A stretch of 37,518 bases of DNA from Candidatus Baldrarchaeota archaeon (GTDB lineage Archaea > Asgardarchaeota > Baldrarchaeia > Baldrarchaeales > DXJG01): NCBI GenBank assembly GCA_016840485.1, contig JAEOSG010000009.1, forward strand, positions 1 through 37,518, in the 5' to 3' direction. How positions within the stretch are numbered: the first letter of the stretch is position 1; each line of letters begins with the position of its first letter. Under the pieces are notes generated by a model. The model searched no databases, was not told the origin of the DNA, and worked only from the letters and a program-made list of their open reading frames with translations. Below, in pieces: positions 9,806 through 20,046 of this stretch. A program made the position numbers and the translations under genes.

Positions 9806-12487
9806 TCACCCCGGCATAAATTCCAGTACGCTTTCAACGTCTTCTACTTCACTTGGATTTGCAGGAAAACTCATTTGCTTATATTCTCCGTTAAGCCACA
9901 TTCTAAGCTGATCATAATAGTGTTCGCTGAAGGGGTTACCTGATTGGCCGCCAGGGATTATGCATAAGCTTTGGTTAAGGTCTTTGAAGTTTAATATTTC
10001 TCTCCAAGATGGTCCACTTTTGCCGGATGCTCCAATATTGTTAACGCATTGACTCCATCCCCAGGCTTCCCATTCAGGGTAGTTAAGCCAACTGAACACG
10101 GAGCCAAATGGATGCTCAGCGTGCAACTTGTGTATTTTAGAGAATTTCCAGTTACTCATGTCCTCTCCAAACTCGTTTTCTAGTAGTTCGATGGTTTTTT
10201 CGAAGCTTCCACGTATTATGGTTGCTGCGTTTTCAGTTTCATCTGTGAAAACGTTGTCAAACCAGTGGGAGTTTGGTTCAAGTTTTACGTAAGCTTCTAA
10301 GATACTGGTTGGAATGGATTCTACAAGGTCTTCGAGTTCGCTTTTGCTAATGGTAAATCCGCTGACTGTTTTGTTTAATTCTATGAATTCGTCTGCAAGT
10401 GTCATGTTTTTGAAGACACTAAGCCATTTGGCGAAAATTGTTGGAGCAACGAGGTCTGGGAGCATCGAATAGTTCCATTCCTTAAGAATGTTAAGTGCTT
10501 CTTGTACCTTCTCATCTGTTACTCCGGAAAGCGCGTTTTCTATTTCTGGTACTAGTTTAGCTGCTGGGACATAGAAGACGTCGTTCTGTATTTTCTTCAT
10601 GTCTTCAATTGTGACGTAGCCTTTCTCTTTTATGCATTCTCTTATGAGGTAGTCGATTCTATATGCTCTATAGTAGTCTGCAAATGTCCATGCAACATCG
10701 TAGATATACGGGTATGTTTTGTTTGCTAACCTGTTGTTTGCAGTTACCACGTAGCCTTGCTTAGGATTCCATAGTGTTGGTGCTTCATTTGCATCAATCC
10801 AGTCATTTACATTCCATTCAATGACGTTTTCAGAACTACCGTTAATGGGTAATCTCGGTATTAGGGCTGTTAATGGTTTTGAAGGATCTATTGCCATAGT
10901 GCCGTTTGGATAGGTTCTATTGGGATACCAGCCAACTGCTCTCCATCCAAAGTTTCCATAGATGTCTGCAAAAGCATGATTTTGAGGAGGCATATGAAAG
11001 TAGTATGTTGCTTTTAGGAATTCGGTTGCATTTTTTGCATGAACATATTTTAGTAATGCTAAAGATTCCAGTGAGCCGTATTTTTCTCCCATCCAGCAGA
11101 TTGCAAACTTTGTCCCTTTTCTTTCAATGATTGGGCCGTGAACCGTGAAGTTTAATGTAATTGTTCTTTTTTCATATCCATTGCTGGCTTTAACGAGTAT
11201 TTCTTCATTTACTGTTTTTACATCTTTCCAAGACCCCTTATACAAATATTGTCCTTTGTCATTCCATTTATAGTAGTAGAAGTCCATTTGATCTGCCATA
11301 ACATTTGTAAAGCCCCACCCGACGTATTGAGTACATCCAATGATTATTAGACCAATTCCCGGGAAGGTTACGCCTCTAGCGTTAATAAACTCTCCATCTG
11401 GGCTTTTCACAACATAGTGAACTTCGTACCAAACTGACGGCACCACAAGTTGCAAGTGAGGGTCATTACAAAGTATAGGTTTTCCTGTTTCGGTTAGATT
11501 TCCACCTACAACCCAATTGTTGGATGCAAACATAGATCTTATTGGCGTGAGTAATGGAGATGCTTCCTTTATCCATTTAAGGAGTTCGTTTATTCCTTGC
11601 GTCTCTACGTTTACTGTAGAAAAGCCAAATGTTTTGGAGGGGTCTGCTGGATTAACGGGGTGAATGCAGCTTTCATTTTCTGGGACAATGAAATGATCAA
11701 TGGGCCTATCTATCGGTAGTAGTTCAAGTAGAAGTTTTGTGCCGTTTTCCACACCGTATTTACCGACTAACCCTTGATATACTAAGTAAAGCTCTAGGTC
11801 AGCGAAGGTTCCAGTTAGACCCCAGCTGATAAGCCTACCTATTTCAAGGATGTTTAAGGGCGTCCAAGGCTCCGGCTTGTAACCTAAAAGTTTAAACTCC
11901 AATGGCAATGCATTTTCCTTTTCCATTTCTTCTATTGCAAAATTCACTCCTTTAGAGTAGGCGTCTAACATGTCTAAAAGTTTCTTGGCATCATCTTTTA
12001 TGAGTGTAACATCCATTTGAGGATAGTGGCTCGCTTTTTCTCCTTCAGAGATGTTTTCTAAGAGTTCTAAGGATTTTTGCGCGCCTCTGTAAAGCCCTAG
12101 AATTCTATATAATACGTCGGTTTGATAGGCGGCTTCTCCAAGTACTTCGGATAGCCTGCCTTCTACTAGTCTTCGCTGCAGGTCCATTTGGAAAAGTCTA
12201 TCGTGAGCATGCAAATAACCTAGCACATAGGCGACATCTATTTCAGATTTCGCAAAGATATGTGGCACTCCATAACCATCTATTATGACTGTTACATCGC
12301 TTTCCAGTCCGGGCATCACTATTTTTCCGCGGTTTGGATATTTAGCTGTGTAGACAGAGCCCCAAATACCTGCTAATGGGTCTGTCATTGACATCAAGGT
12401 GGACGGTGAAAACATTCCTGGAAGCGGTATTAAAAACGCTATTGTTAGAGCAACGGCTAAAATTAAACCTATTACGCCCCTCTTCAC
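9806..12487 (-). CDS. Penicillin acylase (Ntn-hydrolase) family protein, secreted/membrane anchored
   Basis: N-terminal hydrophobic signal; DGYGVPHIFAKSEIDVAYVLGYLHAHDRLFQMDLQRRLVEGRLSEVLG; autocatalytic SNNWVVGG; NDPHL; QSGNPFSEHYYDQLRMW. Confidence 0.94.
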   Translation of the reverse strand: MKRGVIGLILAVALTIAFLIPLPGMFSPSTLMSMTDPLAGIWGSVYTAKYPNRGKIVMPGLESDVTVIIDGYGVPHIFAKSEIDVAYVLGYLHAHDRLFQMDLQRRLVEGRLSEVLGEAAYQTDVLYRILGLYRGAQKSLELLENISEGEKASHYPQMDVTLIKDDAKKLLDMLDAYSKGVNFAIEEMEKENALPLEFKLLGYKPEPWTPLNILEIGRLISWGLTGTFADLELYLVYQGLVGKYGVENGTKLLLELLPIDRPIDHFIVPENESCIHPVNPADPSKTFGFSTVNVETQGINELLKWIKEASPLLTPIRSMFASNNWVVGGNLTETGKPILCNDPHLQLVVPSVWYEVHYVVKSPDGEFINARGVTFPGIGLIIIGCTQYVGWGFTNVMADQMDFYYYKWNDKGQYLYKGSWKDVKTVNEEILVKASNGYEKRTITLNFTVHGPIIERKGTKFAICWMGEKYGSLESLALLKYVHAKNATEFLKATYYFHMPPQNHAFADIYGNFGWRAVGWYPNRTYPNGTMAIDPSKPLTALIPRLPINGSSENVIEWNVNDWIDANEAPTLWNPKQGYVVTANNRLANKTYPYIYDVAWTFADYYRAYRIDYLIRECIKEKGYVTIEDMKKIQNDVFYVPAAKLVPEIENALSGVTDEKVQEALNILKEWNYSMLPDLVAPTIFAKWLSVFKNMTLADEFIELNKTVSGFTISKSELEDLVESIPTSILEAYVKLEPNSHWFDNVFTDETENAATIIRGSFEKTIELLENEFGEDMSNWKFSKIHKLHAEHPFGSVFSWLNYPEWEAWGWSQCVNNIGASGKSGPSWREILNFKDLNQSLCIIPGGQSGNPFSEHYYDQLRMWLNGEYKQMSFPANPSEVEDVESVLEFMPG

Positions 12488-12608
12488 CGCTACTCCCTCA
12501 CAAATGCAATAGTAAAGTACATTATGAAATTTTGCAAATTAAACTTTTGTATTAATTCTAATGAAAATTCGGACTAATATTAGTTTAAGTTAAGCTAACG
12601 AAGTCTTT

Positions 12609-13796
12609 TTGACAGAAAAATGCAATAGTAAAGTAGATGTTAAATTGCCATTTTCACTATTTAGGAGAGCGAACCAAATGTTAGAAAACATTAAAGAGAC
12701 AGTTTTCTCCTGTATCGAGTGTAAAGCTTGTAATGATGTATGTTCTTTCTATCTTTCAAGCAGAGACGAAAACATAGGTGCTTGGAGTAGAATTAAAGCA
12801 GCTCAATCTATTCTAAACAAAGAGAAAACGATTAGCGATATTGTTAGAGAATTGTATACATGTACTTGTTGTGGAACTTGTGAACTAATCTGCCCCACGA
12901 ATATTCCTATTTCAGATGTTGTTCGAAGCCTTAGAAATCTTGCAGTTAAGGAAGGAAAAGTTCCAGAACCCATTGCAAATCTTTGCAAAAACATCATAAG
13001 TAGCGGATCGATGACCGGTGAAGGCCCAGAATACTGGAAGAAGTGGATTCCTGACGGCATTAGGTTTCCGGAAAAAGCTGAGTATATTTATCTCGTTGGA
13101 TGTATGGTTCCATTTAGACTACATGAAATAGGACATACAACAGTAGACATTTTTAGTAAAGCTGATCTTGATTTTACGATTCTCGGCGAGCAGGAAAGAT
13201 GCTGTGGACTTCTCCTTGTTGATCACGGATTTTTTGATGAGGCAAAGAAAGTAGCAGAAAGTAACATTGCAAAAATAGAGGAGAAAGGTGTTGATAGAGT
13301 TGTGATGGCTTGCGCTGCATGTTATCACACGTATAAACATATATATCCACGTATATTTAGAAAACCAGATTTCGAAGTTCTACATGTTGTTGAGGTTTTA
13401 TCGGATCTTATCGATCAAGGGAAAATTGAATTTAGTAAGCGAATAGAGGAGAAAGTTGTGTTTTTAGATCCTTGTCATTTCGCTAAGACGTCGAAAAAAT
13501 ATGAAGAGCCTCGGAAAATCATTGAGAGTATTCCTGGAATAGAGCTTTTAGAGTTTTCAAAGAACAGAAATGAAGGTTACTGTTGTGGGGCTCCTGGGGG
13601 AATTAGGCTATTATTTAGGGATATATCGAATTCTGTAGCGATGATGATAATAAGAGAAGCCTTGGATCTCGGTGCTTCAAGAATTATAACGGCGTGTCCG
13701 CTGTGTATGTTTCAACTTGCAAGCACCGTTAGGAAACAGGGAATAAAAGACCTAAAGGTAACGGATATACCCCTACTTCTCCATGAGGCCATATAG
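12609..13796 (+). CDS. Fe-S oxidoreductase, HdrD/GlpC-like (two 4Fe-4S motifs plus two CCG domains)
   Basis: CIECKACNDVC, CTCCGTCELICP, CCGLLL...CAACYHTY, CCGAPGG...CPLC. Track start is a TTG; a downstream ATG is also possible. Confidence 0.9.
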   Translation: MTEKCNSKVDVKLPFSLFRRANQMLENIKETVFSCIECKACNDVCSFYLSSRDENIGAWSRIKAAQSILNKEKTISDIVRELYTCTCCGTCELICPTNIPISDVVRSLRNLAVKEGKVPEPIANLCKNIISSGSMTGEGPEYWKKWIPDGIRFPEKAEYIYLVGCMVPFRLHEIGHTTVDIFSKADLDFTILGEQERCCGLLLVDHGFFDEAKKVAESNIAKIEEKGVDRVVMACAACYHTYKHIYPRIFRKPDFEVLHVVEVLSDLIDQGKIEFSKRIEEKVVFLDPCHFAKTSKKYEEPRKIIESIPGIELLEFSKNRNEGYCCGAPGGIRLLFRDISNSVAMMIIREALDLGASRIITACPLCMFQLASTVRKQGIKDLKVTDIPLLLHEAI

Positions 13797-13801
13797 CATC
13801 T

Positions 13802-13817
13802 TGAAACCTAGGTTTCA
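13802..13817. repeat. Perfect 16-bp palindrome TGAAACCTAGGTTTCA between convergent genes
   Basis: Read directly; lies in the 26-nt gap between the ends of ORFs 12609-13796 and 13823-14752. Confidence 0.85.
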
Positions 13818-13822
13818 GCGCT

Positions 13823-14752
13823 TTACTTTCGTCTTCCAGGAAGCTTCCTCATGTAAAATTTATGTTCACGGTATCTCAATTCAATTATTTTTCCTTCATT
13901 GATCAGTTTTTCCACAACCTCCCACCCTACTCCAGCCCTATTAAGAAGTTCTTGGACCGCGTCTTCGCGCATTGGATGCACTGCAGTAATGCTAAGCAAA
14001 TCTTCCTCAACGTTACCCGAAAATGAAAAAGCAGTACCTTCATATCCTATAAGGTATTCCACGTTCTTAATCTTTTTAGAAAACATTTGGAATGCTTCGT
14101 TAATTATTTCTTCTCGTGGAGGTTTTACCCATTTCTCAGCGGGAGGCCTCGTAGGAATTGCAATATATGCTATTTTTGGATTCAATTCTCTGATGAAGTC
14201 GGCAATCTTATCGAATTCGTTTTCATAGTTGATTTGGTCTATTAGCATTGTTTCCGTTATTAGTTCTCCTTTGAATTCTTTGGAGAACTCTAACATTCCT
14301 TCAAGGATTTTTTGAAGAGAAAGCGAAGGGTGTGGTCTATTTATTTTCTGCCATAAATCTCCACTTACTGCGTCGACCTTTAAGGATACAAGATCTGCTT
14401 TTGAAAGATCGTTTCTTACGTCTTCTCTAAATGTTAGAGAACCATTTGTGAGAACAGCGATCCTATGGTTTAGACTTTTTAACATTTCTATTTCTTTTCC
14501 TAAATTCTTGTCGAGGGTGGGTTCTCCATCTGGTACAAAAGTAATGTAGTCCACTTGTACATTTTTTACTTTGTTCTCTGCTTCTTTGAAGATTTTTTCT
14601 GGATCGTAGAATGGACGTCTTTCAATACTTATTTTTATGGTTGTACCTAGCTGACAATAAACGCATGAATATGAACATATTTTTGCTGGAATATTATTTA
14701 CGCCTAAACTTCTTCCTAATCTACGCGAGGGAACTGGACCGAATACTAACAT
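13823..14752 (-). CDS. Radical SAM protein, COG0731-type
   Basis: MLVFGPVPSRRLGRSLGVNNIPAKICSYSCVYCQLG with CxxxCxxC, followed by TFVPDGEPTLDKNLG and VLTNGSL. Confidence 0.92.
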   Translation of the reverse strand: MLVFGPVPSRRLGRSLGVNNIPAKICSYSCVYCQLGTTIKISIERRPFYDPEKIFKEAENKVKNVQVDYITFVPDGEPTLDKNLGKEIEMLKSLNHRIAVLTNGSLTFREDVRNDLSKADLVSLKVDAVSGDLWQKINRPHPSLSLQKILEGMLEFSKEFKGELITETMLIDQINYENEFDKIADFIRELNPKIAYIAIPTRPPAEKWVKPPREEIINEAFQMFSKKIKNVEYLIGYEGTAFSFSGNVEEDLLSITAVHPMREDAVQELLNRAGVGWEVVEKLINEGKIIELRYREHKFYMRKLPGRRK

Positions 14753-14917
14753 AGATGTAAGTGTTGTTTCAATCTTCTTAAATATTTCCTAATTTGAAGG
14801 TTGATTGTTAAGTAAGGTTAAATCTTGGCTTTCAAAGCGCACTATTGCTTATATTACGTACATCATTTCGGAGATAGCTACTTATTACTGTTTGAAAGTT
14901 AAGTTTGACCTTAAACT

Positions 14918-16375
14918 TTGAGCAATAAACTTTTAGGTTACATTGCATTTGGTTTGAATATCATTCAACAAATGTTCCGAGGGGTAGATTTGAGTAGTAA
15001 TATCATTGAACTGCTTGATAGTTACGTTACTGAAGCTATGTCCACGTTTCGAATACCTGGATTAAGCGTTTCTGTCGTCAAAAACAACTCAATTCTTTAT
15101 AGTAAGGGTTTCGGTGCAAGAAATTTAGAGGAAAATTTGCCTACAACACCTAACACGTTGTACGGGATTGGTTCTGTAACAAAGTCTTTCACTGCTTTAG
15201 CAATTATGCAGCTGGTTGAAGCCAGTAAACTAGATATTCATGATCCAGTGAAAAAATATATTCCCCTTAAAATCGGGTTCGATGAGCGTCCTATTGAAAT
15301 ATTTCATTTATTAACGCATTCTTCTGGTGTTCCGAATCTTGGTCAAGCTGAAATAGTAATAAAAAGAGGACTTGGGTTCTATGAAAGTTGGATTCCTATG
15401 ACAAGTTTTGAGGATTTTATGCAGTTTGTGAATGGCGCATCCGAAGAAATCGCCGCAAAGCCTGGTGAAAGATTCTTCTATTTCAATGAAGGTTACACAA
15501 TGCTTGGGAAAATCATTGAAGTAGTTAGTGGAATGAATTACGAGGATTATATTAGAGAGAAAATTCTTAAACCGTTGAAGATGACTAGGTCTACGTTCTT
15601 AAAGGAAGAATTTGAGGCAGACCCAGACATCATGACTCCTTACTATATTGATAGGGAGGGCAAGCCAGTTCCAGCTAAGTTTCCCTTTAACAAGTTGATA
15701 TATGCTGCTGGAGGATTATTAAGCTCTGTTTCCGAGCTTTCTAACTATGTTATTGCAAATATGAATGATGGTGTTTTCGATGGCATACAGATCGTAGATT
15801 CGTCTCTTCTTAAAGAAATGCATACTCCTCGTATTGAAGTTAATCTTTTCTTGCTTGGATTTGAGAAGCGAAGCTACGGTTATGGTTGGATTATTTTAGA
15901 TGATTTCTTCGGTCATAAAGTGGTTTATCATAGTGGTTCTGTAGGTGTCTGTGGCGCATTTGTAGCTTTTATTCCAGACTTTAAAGTGGGTGTGGCCATA
16001 GCATCTAATGGAAGTCCTGACAGTCTTTCCATACTTGGCCTAGGAATTTTAACTCTCTTGATTGGTAGAAAACCCGATGAGTTACCGTTTATAGCACTTG
16101 ATAAAAAACTTGACATGTTAGTAGGTGTATACGAATCTTACAAGGGAATAAATAGAGCTTCAGTAGTTAAAAGAGGCTCTACACTATATCTTGAGATTAA
16201 AGATAAGCTTTGGGAAATGAATGTTCCCCTAATTCCGGTAGATGAAAGATTAGAGGAATATAGGTTTTATATTGTTGAAGGAGGCGTAAAGATACCAGTT
16301 GAATTTGTAGTGGACTCCTCTGGAAAAATAGACCTCTACATAGAGAGACACCGGTTGCACAAGGTTAAAAGTTAA
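14918..16375 (+). CDS. Serine hydrolase, beta-lactamase / penicillin-binding-protein-like family
   Basis: SxxK in GIGSVTKSFTALAIMQL; YxN in FYFNEGYTMLGKIIE; YHSGSVGVCGAF. TTG start in the track. Confidence 0.92.
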   Translation: MSNKLLGYIAFGLNIIQQMFRGVDLSSNIIELLDSYVTEAMSTFRIPGLSVSVVKNNSILYSKGFGARNLEENLPTTPNTLYGIGSVTKSFTALAIMQLVEASKLDIHDPVKKYIPLKIGFDERPIEIFHLLTHSSGVPNLGQAEIVIKRGLGFYESWIPMTSFEDFMQFVNGASEEIAAKPGERFFYFNEGYTMLGKIIEVVSGMNYEDYIREKILKPLKMTRSTFLKEEFEADPDIMTPYYIDREGKPVPAKFPFNKLIYAAGGLLSSVSELSNYVIANMNDGVFDGIQIVDSSLLKEMHTPRIEVNLFLLGFEKRSYGYGWIILDDFFGHKVVYHSGSVGVCGAFVAFIPDFKVGVAIASNGSPDSLSILGLGILTLLIGRKPDELPFIALDKKLDMLVGVYESYKGINRASVVKRGSTLYLEIKDKLWEMNVPLIPVDERLEEYRFYIVEGGVKIPVEFVVDSSGKIDLYIERHRLHKVKS

Positions 16376-16422
16376 TTAACAGATAATGTTTAATACTTGA
16401 TATTTATTTGTGAGGTGATTTT

Positions 16423-17142
16423 GTGGTGAAGTTTGTGTTTTTTGACTTAGATGGAACTTTAGGTTACGTATCCAATAGGAGAATGTTTACTAAATGTTTT
16501 ATTGATAATCTTGTTGAAGTAGCTTTAGAAGAGATAAAATTGAGTAGGAAAGTTATTGCTGAGACTTTTTTGAAAGTTATGTGGGATATAAGAATGAATC
16601 CCCCGCTTACTAGAACTATTATTGACGAGTTTTGTATGCAAATTGCAAGGAAGCTTAATGTAACTTCCTTTGTTGTTAGGAAAATTGTTGACAGATATTA
16701 TAATGAAAGATTTCAATTGTTGAAGCGGTTTTATGCTCCAATGGATGGAAACCGTGAAATCATAGAACTTTTGTTAAACGAGAATTTAAGTATAGGTATC
16801 GCGACTGATCCAGTTACGAAAGCTATTGCTGTAGACTTTAGGTTGCGTTGGGCTAATATTGAGGATTTTCCTTACTGTTTGATTACCCACGGTGAGAATA
16901 TGCATGCTGCAAAGCCTCACCCAGAATACTTCAAAGAAATATTGAGAAAATGTGGTGCAAGAGCTCATGAAGTAGTTATGATTGGAGACGATTTGCTACA
17001 AGATATTTCTGGCGCTAAAAGAATAGGTATGAAAACTATACTTGTTAAAACAGGTGTTAAAAGAAGCATAAGTGTAAAACCAGATTTTGAAGTAGAAAGT
17101 ATCAGAGATGTTCCTGAAATTTTAATGCAACTAAAAGAATAA
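16423..17142 (+). CDS. HAD-superfamily hydrolase
   Basis: FFDLDGTL motif I; MIGDDLLQDISGAKRIGMKTILV motif IV. Confidence 0.9.
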   Translation: MVKFVFFDLDGTLGYVSNRRMFTKCFIDNLVEVALEEIKLSRKVIAETFLKVMWDIRMNPPLTRTIIDEFCMQIARKLNVTSFVVRKIVDRYYNERFQLLKRFYAPMDGNREIIELLLNENLSIGIATDPVTKAIAVDFRLRWANIEDFPYCLITHGENMHAAKPHPEYFKEILRKCGARAHEVVMIGDDLLQDISGAKRIGMKTILVKTGVKRSISVKPDFEVESIRDVPEILMQLKE

Positions 17143-17169
17143 ATTAATGCGGTTACGTGGGGCATTGTT

Positions 17170-17790
17170 ATGAGTTGGGAGGAAAAGTTGAAAGAAGTTG
17201 TAAGGGAATATATGTGGAATAATTGGCCTGGTCACGACTATTTTCATGCCATAAGGGTTTACAATTTATGTTTGAAACTTGGCGAAAAGCTTGGTGCAGA
17301 TTTAGATGTTTTAAAAGCTGCTGCTTTACTACACGATGTAGCCTACGGTGAAAATGTGAAGGAACATGATGTTTTAAGTGCCAAAATAGCTGAGAAGATT
17401 TTAAAAGATATTGGCTTTCCGAAAAATAAGATTAGCCAAGTCGTTTACTGTATAAAGACCCATAGGTTTCTTAAGGGCTGTAAGGCTGATACATTGGAGG
17501 CTAAAATTCTTCAGGATGCTGACCGTTTAGATGCTATTGGAGCTATTGGTATTGCGAGGGCTCTAGCGGATACAGGTTTAAGAAAAGAAAAGATTTGGAT
17601 ACCTTGGATTAAACCTAAAGAAAAGTATGATGGTAAAAGCGTTAGCTGCATAAATCATTTTTACGAAAAATTGTTAAAAATTAAGGATCATTTGAATCTT
17701 GAGGAAAGTAAAAAGATCGCTGAGGGGAGAACAAAGTTTATAGAAATTTTTCTAGATGAATTTTTCAAAGAGTGGAAAGGAGAAAAATAG
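17170..17790 (+). CDS. HD-domain metal-dependent phosphohydrolase
   Basis: GHDYFHAIRVYNL, AALLHDVAYGE, LQDADRLDAIGAIGIARA. Confidence 0.92.
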   Translation: MSWEEKLKEVVREYMWNNWPGHDYFHAIRVYNLCLKLGEKLGADLDVLKAAALLHDVAYGENVKEHDVLSAKIAEKILKDIGFPKNKISQVVYCIKTHRFLKGCKADTLEAKILQDADRLDAIGAIGIARALADTGLRKEKIWIPWIKPKEKYDGKSVSCINHFYEKLLKIKDHLNLEESKKIAEGRTKFIEIFLDEFFKEWKGEK

Positions 17791-17922
17791 CAAATTTCAC
17801 TCATACAATTTAAAGTAAAATAGGCTTAAACTCTCTCTTCATCTCTAGTATCATATAATGGTTGGAAAAGAGTTTATAGTATAGTAGCGACATACATTAG
17901 TAAAAGGTTACGGGTGTTTTAA

Positions 17923-19119
17923 ATGGGGGATGGTGGGCTTTTAGATTTCATTGTGGAGATATGTGACAAGGTTGGGGCAAGACCTCCAGGTAGCGAGGCT
18001 GAAAGAAAAACTGCTCAAATAATTGCGGAAAGACTGGAAAAATACTGCGATGAGGTTTTTGTCGAGGAGTTTGTTACTTGTCCTAGGGTTCTTCAAGCTC
18101 TCATAGATTTCGTTGTGTATTCTTATCTTGTTGCTCTTATTCTCTACCTGTTTTTACCGTATCTTTCTGCTATTTTCGTAGCTATCGGGTTTTCGGTGTT
18201 TTATTTGACTAGGTTTCGTGGAAAGGAGATTTTGGATAAGTTTGCTAGAAAAGCTAGGTCACAGAACGTTATTGGTCGAATTAAACCTACAGGCAAGGTG
18301 AAAAAATATGTAATTTTTTCAGGTCATCACGATTCAGCTTATATGATGCCGCTTTTTCAACCAAAATATCTTCGTTACGTTCCTTTGATTCAAAATATGG
18401 GGGTTATTGGCGCAATTTCATTACTTATTTTGTCCATTTTAAAATCACTGGTGATTTGGGGAGTTGAAGTATTGGATTGGAGACCTGTTTTCGGGGTTTC
18501 CATTTACGATTTGCTCTTGGTAATTCCTATAATTGGATTACTTTTTGCTTTATTTTTTAAGTTAAATATGGTGACAAAAATTCCTGTGATAGGAGCAAAT
18601 GATAATCTTTCTGCTGTTGCCGTCGTTTTAGGTTTAGCTGAAATCGTTTCTCAGAATAGACCGAAAAACGTTGAAGCATTTTTTGTCTCTTTTGGATCGG
18701 AGGAACCTGGACTTAAAGGGTCACGTAGATTTGTGGAAATGCATCCTAGTGTTGCTAAAAATGCTTATCTGATAAATTTGGAGATGCTTGGTGCTGGAGA
18801 ACTGTTTATAGATGTGAAAGAAAATTCGATAGGTGTTAAACATTCAAAAGAACTGGCTGAGATTGTTATGAATGCTGGAGAAAGGATTGGGCTTAAGGTG
18901 GATACTGTTGCTTTACCTTACGGTGATACCGATGCTGCCTCTTTTTCTCGAAAAGGTTTTCACGCTATCACAATAATTGCTTTGAGTCCAAGATTGGAGT
19001 TAATGAAATGGCATCTTCCCGATGATGTTCCAGAAAATATAAGTGAGGAAAACTTACAAAAAGCTTTGAAACTATGTAAGGCAGTGCTAGAAGATATTGA
19101 TAAAATGTTAGAAAACTAA
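17923..19119 (+). CDS. M28-family zinc peptidase with internal transmembrane segments
   Basis: SGHHDSAY, GANDNLSAVAVVLGLAEI, SFGSEEPGLKGSRRF, DTDAASFSRKGFHAITI; several hydrophobic segments between the N-terminal region and the GANDN motif. Confidence 0.9.
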   Translation: MGDGGLLDFIVEICDKVGARPPGSEAERKTAQIIAERLEKYCDEVFVEEFVTCPRVLQALIDFVVYSYLVALILYLFLPYLSAIFVAIGFSVFYLTRFRGKEILDKFARKARSQNVIGRIKPTGKVKKYVIFSGHHDSAYMMPLFQPKYLRYVPLIQNMGVIGAISLLILSILKSLVIWGVEVLDWRPVFGVSIYDLLLVIPIIGLLFALFFKLNMVTKIPVIGANDNLSAVAVVLGLAEIVSQNRPKNVEAFFVSFGSEEPGLKGSRRFVEMHPSVAKNAYLINLEMLGAGELFIDVKENSIGVKHSKELAEIVMNAGERIGLKVDTVALPYGDTDAASFSRKGFHAITIIALSPRLELMKWHLPDDVPENISEENLQKALKLCKAVLEDIDKMLEN

Positions 19120-19134
19120 TCTCTTAGCATTCTA

Positions 19135-19332
19135 TTATACTGCTTCCCAGTATGTTTTTGGTCTACCTCTATGGTTGCTTTTTACTGTTTTTCTTCTCAC
19201 TTTCCCCTTTAAGGACAGTTTTACTAATTTAACGTACAAAGTTGTTAGAGGTATCCCTGTTATTTCCATTAGTTCTTTTCTTGTCATCGGTCCCTTTTCT
19301 CTGAGAATTTCGAGCAGTTTATCTTCAAGCAT
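19135..19332 (-). CDS. Mini winged-helix DNA-binding protein (paralog of 22396 ORF)
   Basis: LLEILREKGPMTRKELMEITGIPLTTLYVKLVKLSLKGKVRRKT...RGRPKTYWEAV. Confidence 0.8.
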   Translation of the reverse strand: MLEDKLLEILREKGPMTRKELMEITGIPLTTLYVKLVKLSLKGKVRRKTVKSNHRGRPKTYWEAV

Positions 19333-19398
19333 TTTTACAACCTGCCATACTGATAAAAAGAACTACACATGAGATATAATGGATTAAAACTTTAAAAG

Positions 19399-19932
19399 TT
19401 ATTGGTTTGTTTTAATTTTTGATATTTTTGTTGGTTCTAAAAGCCGTAGCAATGCGTAAGTTGGCAAAGGTTGGACCACTATTCCTGGAACCATAGATTC
19501 TGCTATTACTTCCCTTCCTCTGTGAGAAACCGTTATGTAGCCATGTTCGCTTTTTATTTTTATTTTGTTTACATTAAACTTCACGGCCTTATAGGCTTGA
19601 ACGCACTTTTCTTCCCCTATTGTTTCAAGTTTTTCTCTTAACGATAAGAAATATTTTTCAAACTTTTCTCTCAGCTTCCTTTCTCTTCTTAATGCTTTTA
19701 ACAGCAATTCCTTTTCTTTTTGGTGATGTAATTCTGTTTTCCAAATTATTCTTGTCCCTCTTCTTTCTCTAACCGTCTTGATTAAGTCTAAAGCCTTTAA
19801 TACTGCAATAATGTCATATATCCTTCTTTGCGGTATTCTTAGCTTCTGTGCCAACTCTAAGCTCAAATAACCTCGTTCTCCGGATCCCTTGAGAATTTCA
19901 ACGACCTTCCTTGTAATTTCCACTAGTCGCAT
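19399..19932 (-). CDS. Winged-helix transcription factor resembling the E2F/DP DNA-binding domain, with coiled coil and C-terminal domain
   Basis: LSLELAQKLRIPQRRIYDIIAVLKALDLIKTVRERRGTRIIWKTEL resembles the E2F pattern [26 protein letters not shown]; followed by charged heptad-like helix KEKELLLKALRRERKLREKFEKYFLSLREKLETIGEEK. Confidence 0.7.
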   Translation of the reverse strand: MRLVEITRKVVEILKGSGERGYLSLELAQKLRIPQRRIYDIIAVLKALDLIKTVRERRGTRIIWKTELHHQKEKELLLKALRRERKLREKFEKYFLSLREKLETIGEEKCVQAYKAVKFNVNKIKIKSEHGYITVSHRGREVIAESMVPGIVVQPLPTYALLRLLEPTKISKIKTNQ

Positions 19933-20046
19933 CGATACCTCTCCATATCAAAAGAGTATTAGTTGTATGTTCTTAGATAATACGTAGGAATATCTTTCTT
20001 AAATACTTGCTTACTTCGGACGCGATACCCAGGTAGAGTTTTTGGA

